A DNA stretch of 64,000 nt. Origin: JAJFFW01 sp965263375 (GTDB lineage: Bacteria; Pseudomonadota; Alphaproteobacteria; Caulobacterales; Parvularculaceae). Location: NCBI GenBank assembly GCA_965263375.1, contig OZ253669.1, positions 2,976,001-3,040,000 of the forward strand, given 5' to 3'. The notes under the pieces are model-generated. The model was not told the origin of the DNA and did not search any database. It was given only the letters and a program-made list of their open reading frames with translations. Within the stretch, counting starts at the first letter, position 1; each line of letters begins with the position of its first letter. This document shows positions 51,074 to 59,904 of this stretch, piece after piece. The position numbers and the translations under genes are program-made.

Positions 51074-52698
51074 CCGCCGTCAGCGCTAATAAGCTGGAGC
51101 TAATTCAGATCGCCGACGCTGTCGCGCGTGAAAAATCGATCGACAAATCGCTTGTCATCGAAGCGATGGAGGACGCGCTGGCGCGCGCCGCGCGCTCACG
51201 TTACGGCCATGAAACACTCGTCAAGGCCGAGATTGATCCGAAAACAGGCGAGACAAAATTGTGGCGCTTAATGGAAGTCGTGGAAGAAGTTGAAAACGAT
51301 TCCGCCCAAATTTTATTAGAAGACGCGCGTTATAAAAACCCAGCGGCAAATGTCGGCGACTTTATATCCGACCCACTGCCGCCGATTGATTTTGGCCGCG
51401 TCGCCGCGATGGCCGCTAAACAAGTCATCACGCAAAAGGTTCGCGAAGCTGAACGTGACCGTCAGTATGAAGATTACAAAGACCGCATTGGCGAAATCAC
51501 CAACGGCATCGTTAAGCGCGTTGAATATGGCCATGCCATTGTTGATCTAGGGCGCGCTGAGGCTGTGATCCGCCGCGACCAACAATTGCCGCGCGAAGCC
51601 TATCGCAATGGCGACCGGGTGCGCGCCCTTATTATGGATGTCCGCCGGGAACAGCGGGGCCCACAGATTTTTCTATCGCGCTCACACCCGCAATTTATGG
51701 CTAAGCTCTTTGAACAAGAAGTGCCTGAAGTCTATGACAGCGTTATTGAGATCAAAGCTGTTGCACGCGACCCCGGCAGCCGCGCGAAGATTGGCGTATT
51801 CTCTAAAGACGCCAGCATCGACCCGGTCGGCGCCTGTGTCGGCATGCGCGGCAGCCGCGTGCAAGCGGTCGTAAACGAACTTGGCGGCGAGAAAATCGAT
51901 ATCGTACCGTGGTCTGAGGACCAAGCGACTTTTGTTGTTAACGCCCTTGCTCCGGCTGAGGTTGCTAAAGTCGTCCTTGACGAGGAAATGGAGCGCATCG
52001 ACGTTGTCGTGCCAACCGAACAATTATCGCTCGCGATTGGCCGGCGCGGCCAGAATGTGCGCCTTGCCTCTCAGCTTTCAGGTTTTGAAATCGATATCAT
52101 GACCGAGGAAGAAGAAAGCGCCAAACGCCAAGAAGAATTCCGTCAGCGTTCTGAACTATTTATGACGGCGCTTGACGTTGACGATATTATGGCTGGCCTT
52201 CTTGTATCAGAAGGGTTCGCCAAGGTTGAAGAAATCGCCTTCGTTGCAGTTGAAGAATTGATGGAAATCGACGGCTTTGACGAGGAGACCGCGCAAGAAC
52301 TGCAAGCGCGCGCCAACGACTTCCTTGAAGCAGAAGCAAAAGCGCTTGATGCAAAACGCGTCGAACTGGGCGTGACGGATGATGTCGTTGCGCTTGAAGG
52401 CCTGACACTGAAAATGATTGTCACCCTTGGGGAAAACGACGTCAAAAACATGGAAGACCTTGCGGGCTGCGCCACGGATGACCTAACCGGTTGGACGGAA
52501 CGGGTGGATGGCGAGCGTAAGCATTATGATGGCATCTTAGAAAGCTACAATATTTCGCCAGAACTAGCGGAAGATTTGATCATGCGCGCGCGTCTGGCCG
52601 CTGGCTGGGTGACGCAAGAAGAATTGGACGCACAAAAAGCGGCTGAGGAAGGCGAACAAGAAGAAGAGGAGACGGCGACTGCAAACATCCTCTCATAA
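51070..52698 (+). CDS. nusA: transcription termination/antitermination factor NusA
   Basis: 542 residues. Binds RNA polymerase and nascent RNA, controlling pausing and termination. Domains: N-terminal polymerase-binding (1-125, with KSIDKSLVIEAMEDALARAA), S1 (about 132-200, GEITNGIVKRVEYGHAIVDLG), KH1/KH2 (about 205-345, GACVGMRGSRVQAVVNELGG and LAIGRRGQNVRLASQLSG), then two C-terminal helical repeats including EIDGFDEETAQELQ, and an acidic end. Overlaps rimP by four bases. Standard operon partner. Confidence 0.97.
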   Translation: MTAVSANKLELIQIADAVAREKSIDKSLVIEAMEDALARAARSRYGHETLVKAEIDPKTGETKLWRLMEVVEEVENDSAQILLEDARYKNPAANVGDFISDPLPPIDFGRVAAMAAKQVITQKVREAERDRQYEDYKDRIGEITNGIVKRVEYGHAIVDLGRAEAVIRRDQQLPREAYRNGDRVRALIMDVRREQRGPQIFLSRSHPQFMAKLFEQEVPEVYDSVIEIKAVARDPGSRAKIGVFSKDASIDPVGACVGMRGSRVQAVVNELGGEKIDIVPWSEDQATFVVNALAPAEVAKVVLDEEMERIDVVVPTEQLSLAIGRRGQNVRLASQLSGFEIDIMTEEEESAKRQEEFRQRSELFMTALDVDDIMAGLLVSEGFAKVEEIAFVAVEELMEIDGFDEETAQELQARANDFLEAEAKALDAKRVELGVTDDVVALEGLTLKMIVTLGENDVKNMEDLAGCATDDLTGWTERVDGERKHYDGILESYNISPELAEDLIMRARLAAGWVTQEELDAQKAAEEGEQEEEETATANILS

Positions 52699-52720
52699 TC
52701 CTGAGAACAGGTCTGATCAG

Positions 52721-53404
52721 ATGCAAGACCAGGGCCCGGTAAAACATTCCGCTCCAATACCCCCCGAAGAGGCTTCGCTAAATAAAACAGCTTCTTCAAA
52801 GAAAGGGACAAACGAGCGAAAATGTATTATGACAGGCCAGGTAACTGCGCCGATGGAATTAATCCGTTTCGTCCTCGACCCAAGTGGCGTGGTTACGGCT
52901 GATCTGGCTGGCAAATTGCCAGGGCGCGGCGCTTGGGTCACAGCGGACCCGAAGCTGATCGCTAAGGCAGCGAAAAGCGGCGTTTTTAAACGCGCCTTTC
53001 GCGGTTCTTGCCAAGCTGACGAAGATCTTGCGGCGATTGTTTTTACAGGATTAAAAAAGCGCGCGCTAAAAGCCATCGGGCTTGCAAGGCGCGCTGGCGG
53101 CGCGGCGGCTGGTTTTGACCAAGCCAAAGCACTGCTGAAAGAGAAGAAGGCCGGGTTGCTCCTTACCGCGCATGACGCTGCTGCGGATGGGGCGCAAAAA
53201 CTGGCGCGGCTCGCACGTGATATTGCTGTTGTTCGCAACTTTGATGTGGCGGAGTTGTCGGCGGCCCTAGGGTCAAGCGGCGTACGCCACGTCGCAATTG
53301 CTGATCGCCTTGAGACGATTGGCTTACGCCAGGATATTTTAAAGTTCGCGGCGTTTGCTGTGAGCGAGACGAAACAAACAAGCGACGCGCAGACGCCGCA
53401 GTGA
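52721..53404 (+). CDS. YlxR-L7Ae fusion RNA-binding protein
   Basis: 227 residues. After a 30-residue polar leader, the YlxR (RnpM) domain runs about 30-110 with NERKCIMTGQVTAPMELIRF and GRGAWVTADPKLI. A ribosomal L7Ae-like domain follows at about 118-200 with AIGLARRAGGAAAGFDQAK and ADRLETIGLRQDILKF. Bacillus encodes the two as neighbouring genes (ylxR, rplGA-like); alphaproteobacteria often carry them fused. YlxR has been linked to RNase P and gene regulation in Gram-positives; the role here is unknown. Confidence 0.9.
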   Translation: MQDQGPVKHSAPIPPEEASLNKTASSKKGTNERKCIMTGQVTAPMELIRFVLDPSGVVTADLAGKLPGRGAWVTADPKLIAKAAKSGVFKRAFRGSCQADEDLAAIVFTGLKKRALKAIGLARRAGGAAAGFDQAKALLKEKKAGLLLTAHDAAADGAQKLARLARDIAVVRNFDVAELSAALGSSGVRHVAIADRLETIGLRQDILKFAAFAVSETKQTSDAQTPQ

Positions 53405-53522
53405 GATTTAAATTAACGCACGCCCTAAAGCGTGCACAACTATCTATGGACCACGCCCTTAAGGAACTGTATGTCCCTTGCAGGCTAACCCCCGCCGCCT
53501 GTCGCGGCGAAACGGAGTTTGA

Positions 53523-56252
53523 ATGAGCGAAGACGTCGAAACGAAAGCCGGTCAGGACAAAAAGCCCGAGCGCAAACCGCTGTCTTTAAGACGGACGGAG
53601 ACTGGCGCCGTGAAGCAAAGCTTCTCCCATGGGCGCACAAAGACCGTGGTCGTTGAAACGAAACGGCGTCGGGTGCTGACTGCGAAAAAGCCTGGCGAAG
53701 CGCCAGCTGCGGGTGAAGAAGCGGAGAAAACCGCAAAAGAGGCTCCCGCAGCCCCGCCGCCGAAACAGGCTGAAAAGAAGCCTGAGGCCCCCGCAAAAAC
53801 CGCACCTGCGAAAACCGCGCCCGCAAAAACAAGGACCCTAAAAGCGGGTCAACAAAAACGCACGCAACGCCCTGCCCCCGGCAAAGGCGGCGGAAAAAGC
53901 GGCGCTGTATTACGCACGCTTTCAGAAGATGAGAAAAACGCGCGCGCCGCAGCCCTTTTAAAGGCGCGCAAAGATGGTGAAGAACGCCGCAAGCGTGAAG
54001 AAGCCGAACGTCGCGCCCGTGAAGAGCGCGAAGCAGCCGAACGCACACGCCTTGAAGAAGAGCGTCAGCGCCAGGCCGAAGAAGAGGCTCGCCGTTTAAA
54101 AGAAGCAGAAGAGCGCAAAAAAGCTGAAGAAGAAGCCAGGCGCCTTCTAGAAGAAGAAGAACGCGAGCGCAAAAAGCGCAGCGAAGAAAAAGCTGCCCGT
54201 GCAAAATCAAAAGACACAGCGCCCGCGGTTGAAGAAAAAGCCGCAGATCCTGTCGACCCTGACAATCCGCTTGCAAAACTAGGCGGCCGTTTAAAAACGA
54301 AGCGCAAAAATCTTGATAGTCGCAATGACGCCAATAAGGCCAAAGACTCACCGCGCCGGCGCACTGGCAAGTTGACGATCGCAAATGCGCTTGATGATGA
54401 TGAGCGTCAACGTTCGCTGGCTTCGGTTAAGCGCGCTCGCGAACGCGAAAAGGCGGCTCGCCAGGCACGCGGCGAAACCCAAAAAATCACCCGCGAAGTG
54501 GTGATCCCGGAAACTATTACGGTCCAGGAGCTTGCCTCTCGGATGGCGATGCGTGCTGTCGATCTTGTTAAAGAGATGATGAAGCAAGGTCAGATGGTCA
54601 CCGCCAATGAAACCCTTGATGCGGATACGGCGGAACTGATCGTTTCCGAACTTGGTCACGAGGTGAAACGCGTCGCTGAAGCCGATGTTGAAGAAGGCCT
54701 GTTTGGCGTTGCCGATAGTGACGATGAAATGACCTCGCGTCCACCAGTTGTGACGATTATGGGCCATGTCGATCACGGCAAAACCTCTCTGCTTGATGCG
54801 CTTCGCCAAGCCAATGTGGTGGACGGGGAAGCCGGTGGCATCACCCAACATATCGGCGCCTATCAGATTGAGGCTGGTGAAAATAAAAACAAAATCACCT
54901 TCCTTGATACGCCGGGCCACGCTGCCTTTACTGCGATGCGCGCACGCGGCGCAGAAGTGACCGATATTGTTGTGCTTGTGGTTGCGGCCGATGACTCCAT
55001 CATGCCGCAAACGGTGGAAGCGATTAGCCACGCTAAAGCAGCTGGCGCGCCGATTATCGTCGCCATTAACAAGATCGATAAGCCGGATGCTGACGCAATG
55101 CGCGTTCGCACGGACCTTTTGCAGCATGAAATTCAAGTTGAATCCATGGGCGGTGAAATCCAAGACGTTGAGGTTTCCGCGCTTAAGAAAATGAACCTTG
55201 ATGGATTGCTTGAAGCTGTCCTTCTGCAGTCAGAGCTTTTGGAACTGAAGGCCAATCCAGACCGTATCGCAGAGGGCGCGGTTGTTGAAGCGCGCCTTGA
55301 TAAAGGACGCGGCCCGGTTTCCACATTCTTAATCCAACGCGGCACCCTAAAACGCGGCGACATTGTTGTTGTCGGTTCTGAATGGGGTAAAGTGCGCGCG
55401 CTAACTGACGATAAAGGCATGACCTTAAAAGAGGCTGGGCCCGCCCTGCCGGTTGAGGTTTTAGGCCTTAACGGCGTGCCCGAGCCTGGTGATCAGTTCG
55501 CCGTCGTCGACAGTGAAGCGCGGGCGCGCGAGATTGCTGATTTCCGCCAACGCAAGCGCAAAGAAAAAGCCGCTGCTCGCTCTTCCGGCACATCGCTTGA
55601 ACAAATGATGGCGCAGCTGCAAGATTCTGAGATTAAAGAAATGCCAATCGTCATTAAAGGCGACGTGCAAGGCTCAGTTGAAGCGATTGTCAGCTCTCTA
55701 GAAAAGATGTCCACTGATGAAGTGCGCGTTAAGGTGCTTCATACTGGTGTTGGCGGCGTGACGGAAAGCGACATTATCTTGGCGGCGGCGTCTGGCGCGC
55801 CAGTGGTTGGCTTTAATGTTCGCGCCAATAAAAAAGTGCGCGAAGAAGCAGAGCGCCAAGAGATCGAAATCCGCTATTACTCTGTCATCTATGATCTGAT
55901 TGATGATGTGAAGGGTGTTCTTTCCGGTATGCTTGATCCGGAACTTCGCGAAACATTCCTTGGCAACGCTGAGATTTTGGAAGTCTTTACGATCAGCCGC
56001 GAAGGCAAGCGCAAAGTCGCTGGCTGCCGTGTGACGGAAGGCAGCGTGCGCCGCGGCGCCAAAGTCCGCCTTATTCGCGACGACACTGTTATCCACGAAG
56101 GCGAACTGTCCCAGCTTAAGCGCTTTAAGGATGATGTCCAAGAAGTTGCGACCGGCCAAGAATGCGGCATGAGCTTTGCCAATTACGAGGACCTTCGCGC
56201 TGGCGATGTGATCGAATGCTTTGCAGTGGAGAAAGTGGCGCGCTCTTTGTAA
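53523..56252 (+). CDS. infB: translation initiation factor IF-2
   Basis: 909 residues. GTPase that delivers fMet-tRNA to the 30S subunit. Residues 1-320 are a low-complexity N-terminus: an Ala/Lys/Pro segment with three PAKTA-type repeats near 89-103, then a long Glu/Arg/Lys/Ala coiled-coil. Next are the IF2_N region (about 325-380, TVQELASRMAMRAVDLVKEM) and the G domain: G1 GHVDHGKTSL (near 413), G3 DTPGHAAF and G4 NKID. The IF2 beta-barrel domains and C-terminal tRNA-binding part close the protein. CGGAGTTTG precedes the ATG. Confidence 0.98.
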   Translation: MSEDVETKAGQDKKPERKPLSLRRTETGAVKQSFSHGRTKTVVVETKRRRVLTAKKPGEAPAAGEEAEKTAKEAPAAPPPKQAEKKPEAPAKTAPAKTAPAKTRTLKAGQQKRTQRPAPGKGGGKSGAVLRTLSEDEKNARAAALLKARKDGEERRKREEAERRAREEREAAERTRLEEERQRQAEEEARRLKEAEERKKAEEEARRLLEEEERERKKRSEEKAARAKSKDTAPAVEEKAADPVDPDNPLAKLGGRLKTKRKNLDSRNDANKAKDSPRRRTGKLTIANALDDDERQRSLASVKRAREREKAARQARGETQKITREVVIPETITVQELASRMAMRAVDLVKEMMKQGQMVTANETLDADTAELIVSELGHEVKRVAEADVEEGLFGVADSDDEMTSRPPVVTIMGHVDHGKTSLLDALRQANVVDGEAGGITQHIGAYQIEAGENKNKITFLDTPGHAAFTAMRARGAEVTDIVVLVVAADDSIMPQTVEAISHAKAAGAPIIVAINKIDKPDADAMRVRTDLLQHEIQVESMGGEIQDVEVSALKKMNLDGLLEAVLLQSELLELKANPDRIAEGAVVEARLDKGRGPVSTFLIQRGTLKRGDIVVVGSEWGKVRALTDDKGMTLKEAGPALPVEVLGLNGVPEPGDQFAVVDSEARAREIADFRQRKRKEKAAARSSGTSLEQMMAQLQDSEIKEMPIVIKGDVQGSVEAIVSSLEKMSTDEVRVKVLHTGVGGVTESDIILAAASGAPVVGFNVRANKKVREEAERQEIEIRYYSVIYDLIDDVKGVLSGMLDPELRETFLGNAEILEVFTISREGKRKVAGCRVTEGSVRRGAKVRLIRDDTVIHEGELSQLKRFKDDVQEVATGQECGMSFANYEDLRAGDVIECFAVEKVARSL

Positions 56253-56298
56253 GCATGCCAACTATCCATTCTGCTGTTGTGCGTAAGGTTGAACGCCC

Positions 56299-56733
56299 AT
56301 GGCTAAACGTTTTGCAAAATCTTCCGGCCCTTCCCAGCGCCAATTGCGCGCGGGCGAATTGATCCGGCATGCTTTGTCGGAAATTTTCCAACGCGAGGAT
56401 CTGCGTGATCCTGCGCTTAAGGGCGTTTCTATCACCGTCAGCGAAGTGCGTCCTTCGCCGGATTTAAAAAATGCGACGGTCTTCTGCGCGCCCCTTGGCG
56501 CGTCGATCAATACCGCAACGCCCGAGGGTGATGCGGAAATCTCCACTATCATGGATGCGCTGAACCGCATTTCCCCCTATGTGCGCACATTGTTAGGCAA
56601 GCGGATTGAGCTAAAATTTACGCCTGCCCTTTCGTTTAAACGTGATGATGCAATCAACGAAGCGCGGAAAATCGACGAATTACTGGCGAGCCCAGAAGTA
56701 AAGCGCGACCTTATTCCTGATAGGGACGAGTAA
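56299..56733 (+). CDS. rbfA: ribosome-binding factor A
   Basis: 144 residues. Small KH-like protein for late 30S maturation. Recognisable: SQRQLRAGELIRHALSEIFQ, ALKGVSITVSEVRPSPDLKN, then ALNRISPYVRTLLGKRIELK with TPALSFKRDD. ATG 56299 follows the infB stop by 46 bases. Length and neighbours are standard. Confidence 0.96.
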   Translation: MAKRFAKSSGPSQRQLRAGELIRHALSEIFQREDLRDPALKGVSITVSEVRPSPDLKNATVFCAPLGASINTATPEGDAEISTIMDALNRISPYVRTLLGKRIELKFTPALSFKRDDAINEARKIDELLASPEVKRDLIPDRDE

Positions 56734-56744
56734 AAGGTAAACCA

Positions 56745-57677
56745 ATGGGTAGACGACGCAAAAAGGGCCGCCCGGTTTCAGGCTGGTTGGTGGTCGATAA
56801 GGCCTATGACATGGGCTCAACGGAAACGGTATCAAAAGCGCGCTGGCTGTTCCAGGCGCAAAAAGCTGGGCATGCGGGTACGCTCGATCCGTTAGCAACC
56901 GGTGTTTTGCCAATCGCCTTTGGCGAAGCGACCAAGACCGTTCCCTATATTATGGACGCGAAGAAACGCTATGAATTCACCGCCCGCTGGGGCGCGGCCA
57001 CGACAACCGATGACGTGGAAGGCGAAATTATCGCCAAATCAGACCACCGCCCTGACAAAGCAGCGATCGAGACGGCTTTGGGCCAATTCATCGGTGAAAT
57101 TGATCAGACACCGCCACAGTTTTCCGCCATCAAGATTGATGGAGAGCGCGCCTATGACATCGCCCGCGAAGGGGAAGAAGTCGCAATCCCCTCGCGCCAG
57201 GTTATGATTTACGAGCTGCGCCTTGTTGATGTGCCGGATGCTGATCATGCTGTTTTCGAGGCTGTCACCGGCAAAGGCGCATATGTACGCGCAATTGTAA
57301 GAGACCTTGCCAAAGCCTTAGGAACCGAAGGCCATGTCAGCGCCCTGCGGCGTACAGCGGTCGGCCCGTTTGACGCGGCCCGCGCGATCAGTCTTACAGA
57401 TGTAGAAGCAACGCAAGAAGTCGAAGGGCGCGACAGCTTTTTAGAAGGGGTCGAAGCAGCGTTAAGCGCTATGCCCCAAACCAGCATTGGGGGACCGGAA
57501 GCGGAACGATTACGCCGCGGCCAAGCCGCGATTATCTCACCAGCGAGCGCAAAAGGCCTACGCGGCGACCGGGTCGGCGATATTGAAGAAGTGCTGGCCA
57601 GCCTTCACGGCGCGCCTGTCGCGATCTGCGCGCTTGAGGGGCTAAAGCTAAAACCCTCCAGGGTCTTTAATCTTTAA
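56745..57677 (+). CDS. truB: tRNA pseudouridine(55) synthase TruB
   Basis: 310 residues. Makes pseudouridine 55 in the T-loop of tRNAs. The catalytic Asp lies in KAGHAGTLDPLATGVLPIA (near 49). Supporting motifs are YEFTARWGAATTTDD, QTPPQFSAIKIDGERAY and GAYVRAIVRDLAKALG. AAGGTAAA precedes ATG 56745, 11 bases after rbfA. The C-terminal part contains the TruB_C region with LRRGQAAI. Confidence 0.97.
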   Translation: MGRRRKKGRPVSGWLVVDKAYDMGSTETVSKARWLFQAQKAGHAGTLDPLATGVLPIAFGEATKTVPYIMDAKKRYEFTARWGAATTTDDVEGEIIAKSDHRPDKAAIETALGQFIGEIDQTPPQFSAIKIDGERAYDIAREGEEVAIPSRQVMIYELRLVDVPDADHAVFEAVTGKGAYVRAIVRDLAKALGTEGHVSALRRTAVGPFDAARAISLTDVEATQEVEGRDSFLEGVEAALSAMPQTSIGGPEAERLRRGQAAIISPASAKGLRGDRVGDIEEVLASLHGAPVAICALEGLKLKPSRVFNL

Positions 57678-57740
57678 GGCTGACAGCGCCTCCTCGCCCA
57701 GCTACACTGAATTTTTGTCGCATGTGGCGGGAGTGTTGTT

Positions 57741-58523
57741 ATGAAGTGCCTTTTTAACCCGCTAATCAAGCGTCTTGCCTTAACTGGCTGTTCGATCGCC
57801 CTGAGCGTTGGCGTAATGTTCGCCTCAATGACCGGACAAGCGCAAGCCCAGGCCAATTCGCTGCCCCTTCCACAGCAAAGCCAATCAAGGCCCTTAGTCG
57901 CCGCCGTTTCTGCAAATGAGATGGCGTCCCTTTTTTCGTCTCTTGGGTTTGTCTCAACCTTTAGCTCGCTTACAGCCACCAGCGTTCAGTTAGAAGTAGC
58001 CCCCCAAGGCAAACCTGATGCTGGCGCCGTTTATATCATGCTGCGCAAATGTAATGGCGCGACCCAAACAGCCCAGTGTTCTTTGGTCCAACCTTACGGA
58101 TTGTTTCCAGCCCAAAGCGTCACCCCGCAACAGTTGAATGTCCTTAATCTGAAACACACCAAAGTCTCTGTTGTTGGGATCATGAACGCCCAATTCGGGA
58201 TTGTCGGCACAAAAATATATCTCAATGAGGGGGTGACCCCCCATCATATCGCTTTTTTATTGGGTTTGTTTTTTGGTGACCTTGAGCGCATTATGGGCGC
58301 TCTTCAGCCAGTCGCGGGAACCAATGTCTCTATGGACCTGAGCAAGGAAACACTCAGCGACGGCGCCCTTGGCTTTCTGGGGTTGGAAGGCGGGTTAGAT
58401 ACTAATCTAGTCGTAAACCCTATTGGCTCATCGGGGATTTCCAAATTTAACGTTTCCTACGGTCAGCTTGAACAAACAGCCCTGGAGAACTTAACCCATA
58501 TCGTCCCTAGCCAAGCCCCTTAG
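57741..58523 (+). CDS. secreted protein, possibly YbjN-like, function unknown
   Basis: 260 residues. A typical signal peptide covers about 1-38 (LALTGCSIALSVGVMFASMTGQAQA). The mature start LVAAVSANEMASLFSSLGFVSTF resembles the first helix-strand unit of YbjN-like proteins. The rest contains two cysteines (RKCNGATQTAQCSL) and a hydrophobic GVTPHHIAFLLGLFFGDLERIMGAL. The YbjN link is weak. It interrupts the conserved truB-rpsO order and is on the same strand. Confidence 0.65.
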   Translation: MKCLFNPLIKRLALTGCSIALSVGVMFASMTGQAQAQANSLPLPQQSQSRPLVAAVSANEMASLFSSLGFVSTFSSLTATSVQLEVAPQGKPDAGAVYIMLRKCNGATQTAQCSLVQPYGLFPAQSVTPQQLNVLNLKHTKVSVVGIMNAQFGIVGTKIYLNEGVTPHHIAFLLGLFFGDLERIMGALQPVAGTNVSMDLSKETLSDGALGFLGLEGGLDTNLVVNPIGSSGISKFNVSYGQLEQTALENLTHIVPSQAP

Positions 58524-58676
58524 AGCGACTTCGATTTAGGGCGAGTTGGATGCTCTGCTAGGGCCGATCAAAACGCTTGCACATAGGCTGTTTTTCCCCC
58601 ATAACCCCCGCTTTGACAGCCTTTGCTGGACGGCGTCCTGGCTTAGGTTAACCCGAAAGACGCTGCGGAGAAAAAC

Positions 58677-58946
58677 ATGTCTATTACCCCAGAGCGCAAA
58701 GCTGCGCTGATTTCCGAGTATGGCGTAAAAGAAGGCGACACCGGCTCCCCTGAAGTTCAAGTCGCAATCCTTTCTGAGCGCATATCCAACCTTACTGAAC
58801 ATTTTAAAGGCCACAAAAAGGACAACCACTCCCGCCGCGGTCTTTTGAAGATGGTTTCTCAACGCCGCCGCTTGCTTGACTATGTCCGCGGCAAAAACGA
58901 AGAGCGCTACAAGTCGCTTATCGAACGGCTCGGTCTGCGCCGTTAA
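58677..58946 (+). CDS. rpsO: 30S ribosomal protein S15
   Basis: 89 residues, exact family length. Binds the central domain of 16S rRNA early in assembly. Motifs: DTGSPEVQVAILSERISNLTEH, HSRRGLLKMVSQRRRLLDY and YKSLIERLGLRR. Its normal partner pnp lies about 1 kb downstream, separated by an SDR gene. GGAGAAAA precedes the ATG. Confidence 0.98.
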   Translation: MSITPERKAALISEYGVKEGDTGSPEVQVAILSERISNLTEHFKGHKKDNHSRRGLLKMVSQRRRLLDYVRGKNEERYKSLIERLGLRR

Positions 58947-59035
58947 TCGGGTTTAACCGTGCCTGGCGCTTTGAATAGCGCCTCGCGCGCCCGCCCAAAC
59001 CACTTACTCAGTTACAATTAGGGAATTTGCTTTTT

Positions 59036-59800
59036 ATGGAACTAAAAGGCCAACCAGCTATCATCACCGGCGGCGCGTCGGGCCTTGGCGGGGCGACCGC
59101 CGAAGCTCTTGCAGCAGCTGGTGCAAAAGTCGCCATTTGGGACTTAAATGAAGAACAAGGACAAGAACACGCCGCCAAGCTTGGCGGCGTTTTTTGCAAG
59201 GTAAACGTCAGTGACGAAGAAAGCGTCAAAAGCGCCCTTGTCGCTACGACACAAGAAATCGGCGCGCCACGCATTTTGATCAATTGCGCCGGTATCGCTA
59301 TTGGCGAAAAAACAGTTGGCAAAAAAGGCCCCCATGTTCTTGATAATTTCAGCAAGGTCATCAACGTAAACCTTGTTGGCTCCTTCAACTGCATCCGTCT
59401 GTTTGCAGAACAAGCACAAAACTTAGAGCCACTTAACGAGGATGGTGAACGCGGCGTTATCATCAACACCGCCTCTGTCGCTGCATATGAAGGGCAAATG
59501 GGCCAGGCGGCTTATTCCGCTTCAAAAGGCGGCGTTGTCGCCATGACCCTTCCCATCGCCCGCGATTTGATGAACGCTGGCATCCGTTGCAACACCATCG
59601 CACCGGGTACATTCTTTACACCAATGATGATGGGTATGGACCAAAAGGTAATCGACGGGCTCGGCGCAATGGTGCCGTTCCCTAAACGGCTTGGCAAACC
59701 GTCTGAGTACGCCTCTATGGCGATCGAAATTTGCCGCAACACCATGATGAATGGCGAAACCGTACGTATCGACGGCGCCATTCGCATGCAACCACGTTAA
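59036..59800 (+). CDS. short-chain dehydrogenase, type II 3-hydroxyacyl-CoA dehydrogenase-like
   Basis: 254 residues from ATG 59036 (the frame opens at TTG 59027). Rossmann motif ITGGASGLGGATAEAL, INCAGIA, catalytic Ser in INTASVAAYEG and YSASKGG. The pattern with RILINCAGIAIGEKTVGKKG and FFTPMMMGMD matches the HSD17B10-like group that oxidises 3-hydroxyacyl-CoA with NAD+ in fatty acid or branched-chain breakdown. It sits between rpsO and pnp, unrelated in function to both. Confidence 0.9.
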   Translation: MELKGQPAIITGGASGLGGATAEALAAAGAKVAIWDLNEEQGQEHAAKLGGVFCKVNVSDEESVKSALVATTQEIGAPRILINCAGIAIGEKTVGKKGPHVLDNFSKVINVNLVGSFNCIRLFAEQAQNLEPLNEDGERGVIINTASVAAYEGQMGQAAYSASKGGVVAMTLPIARDLMNAGIRCNTIAPGTFFTPMMMGMDQKVIDGLGAMVPFPKRLGKPSEYASMAIEICRNTMMNGETVRIDGAIRMQPR

Positions 59801-59859
59801 TAGGCCGCCTCTTGGCCTTTTAATTCTACGCAGGCCCAGCGTTATGGGCAGACGACCCA

Positions 59860-59883
59860 CGCCGCCGCAATCCGGCGACGGCG
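59860..59883 (+). promoter_or_regulatory. leader hairpin before pnp
   Basis: CGCCGCCG (59860-59867) pairs with CGGCGACGGCG (59873-59883) through a stem with a three-base bulge, 22 bases before the pnp ATG. In enterobacteria a pnp leader hairpin is cut by RNase III and used in autoregulation; a similar role here is inference. Confidence 0.4.
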
Positions 59884-59904
59884 TTCACGAAAGAAGAAAA
59901 TAAG

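Noticed and set aside
53785..53835. PAKTA-type codon repeat in infB as a mobile or CRISPR-like repeat
   Set aside because: It is in frame, encodes the normal low-complexity IF-2 N-terminus and has only three units.
53523..54490. Long minus-strand frame over the infB N-terminus (299 codons at 53485-54384)
   Set aside because: It is the mirror of the repetitive Lys/Glu/Ala codons of infB and has low-complexity Leu/Arg composition.
58965..58982. Hairpin after rpsO as terminator
   Set aside because: The GGCGCT/AGCGCC stem has only six pairs and no T-run.
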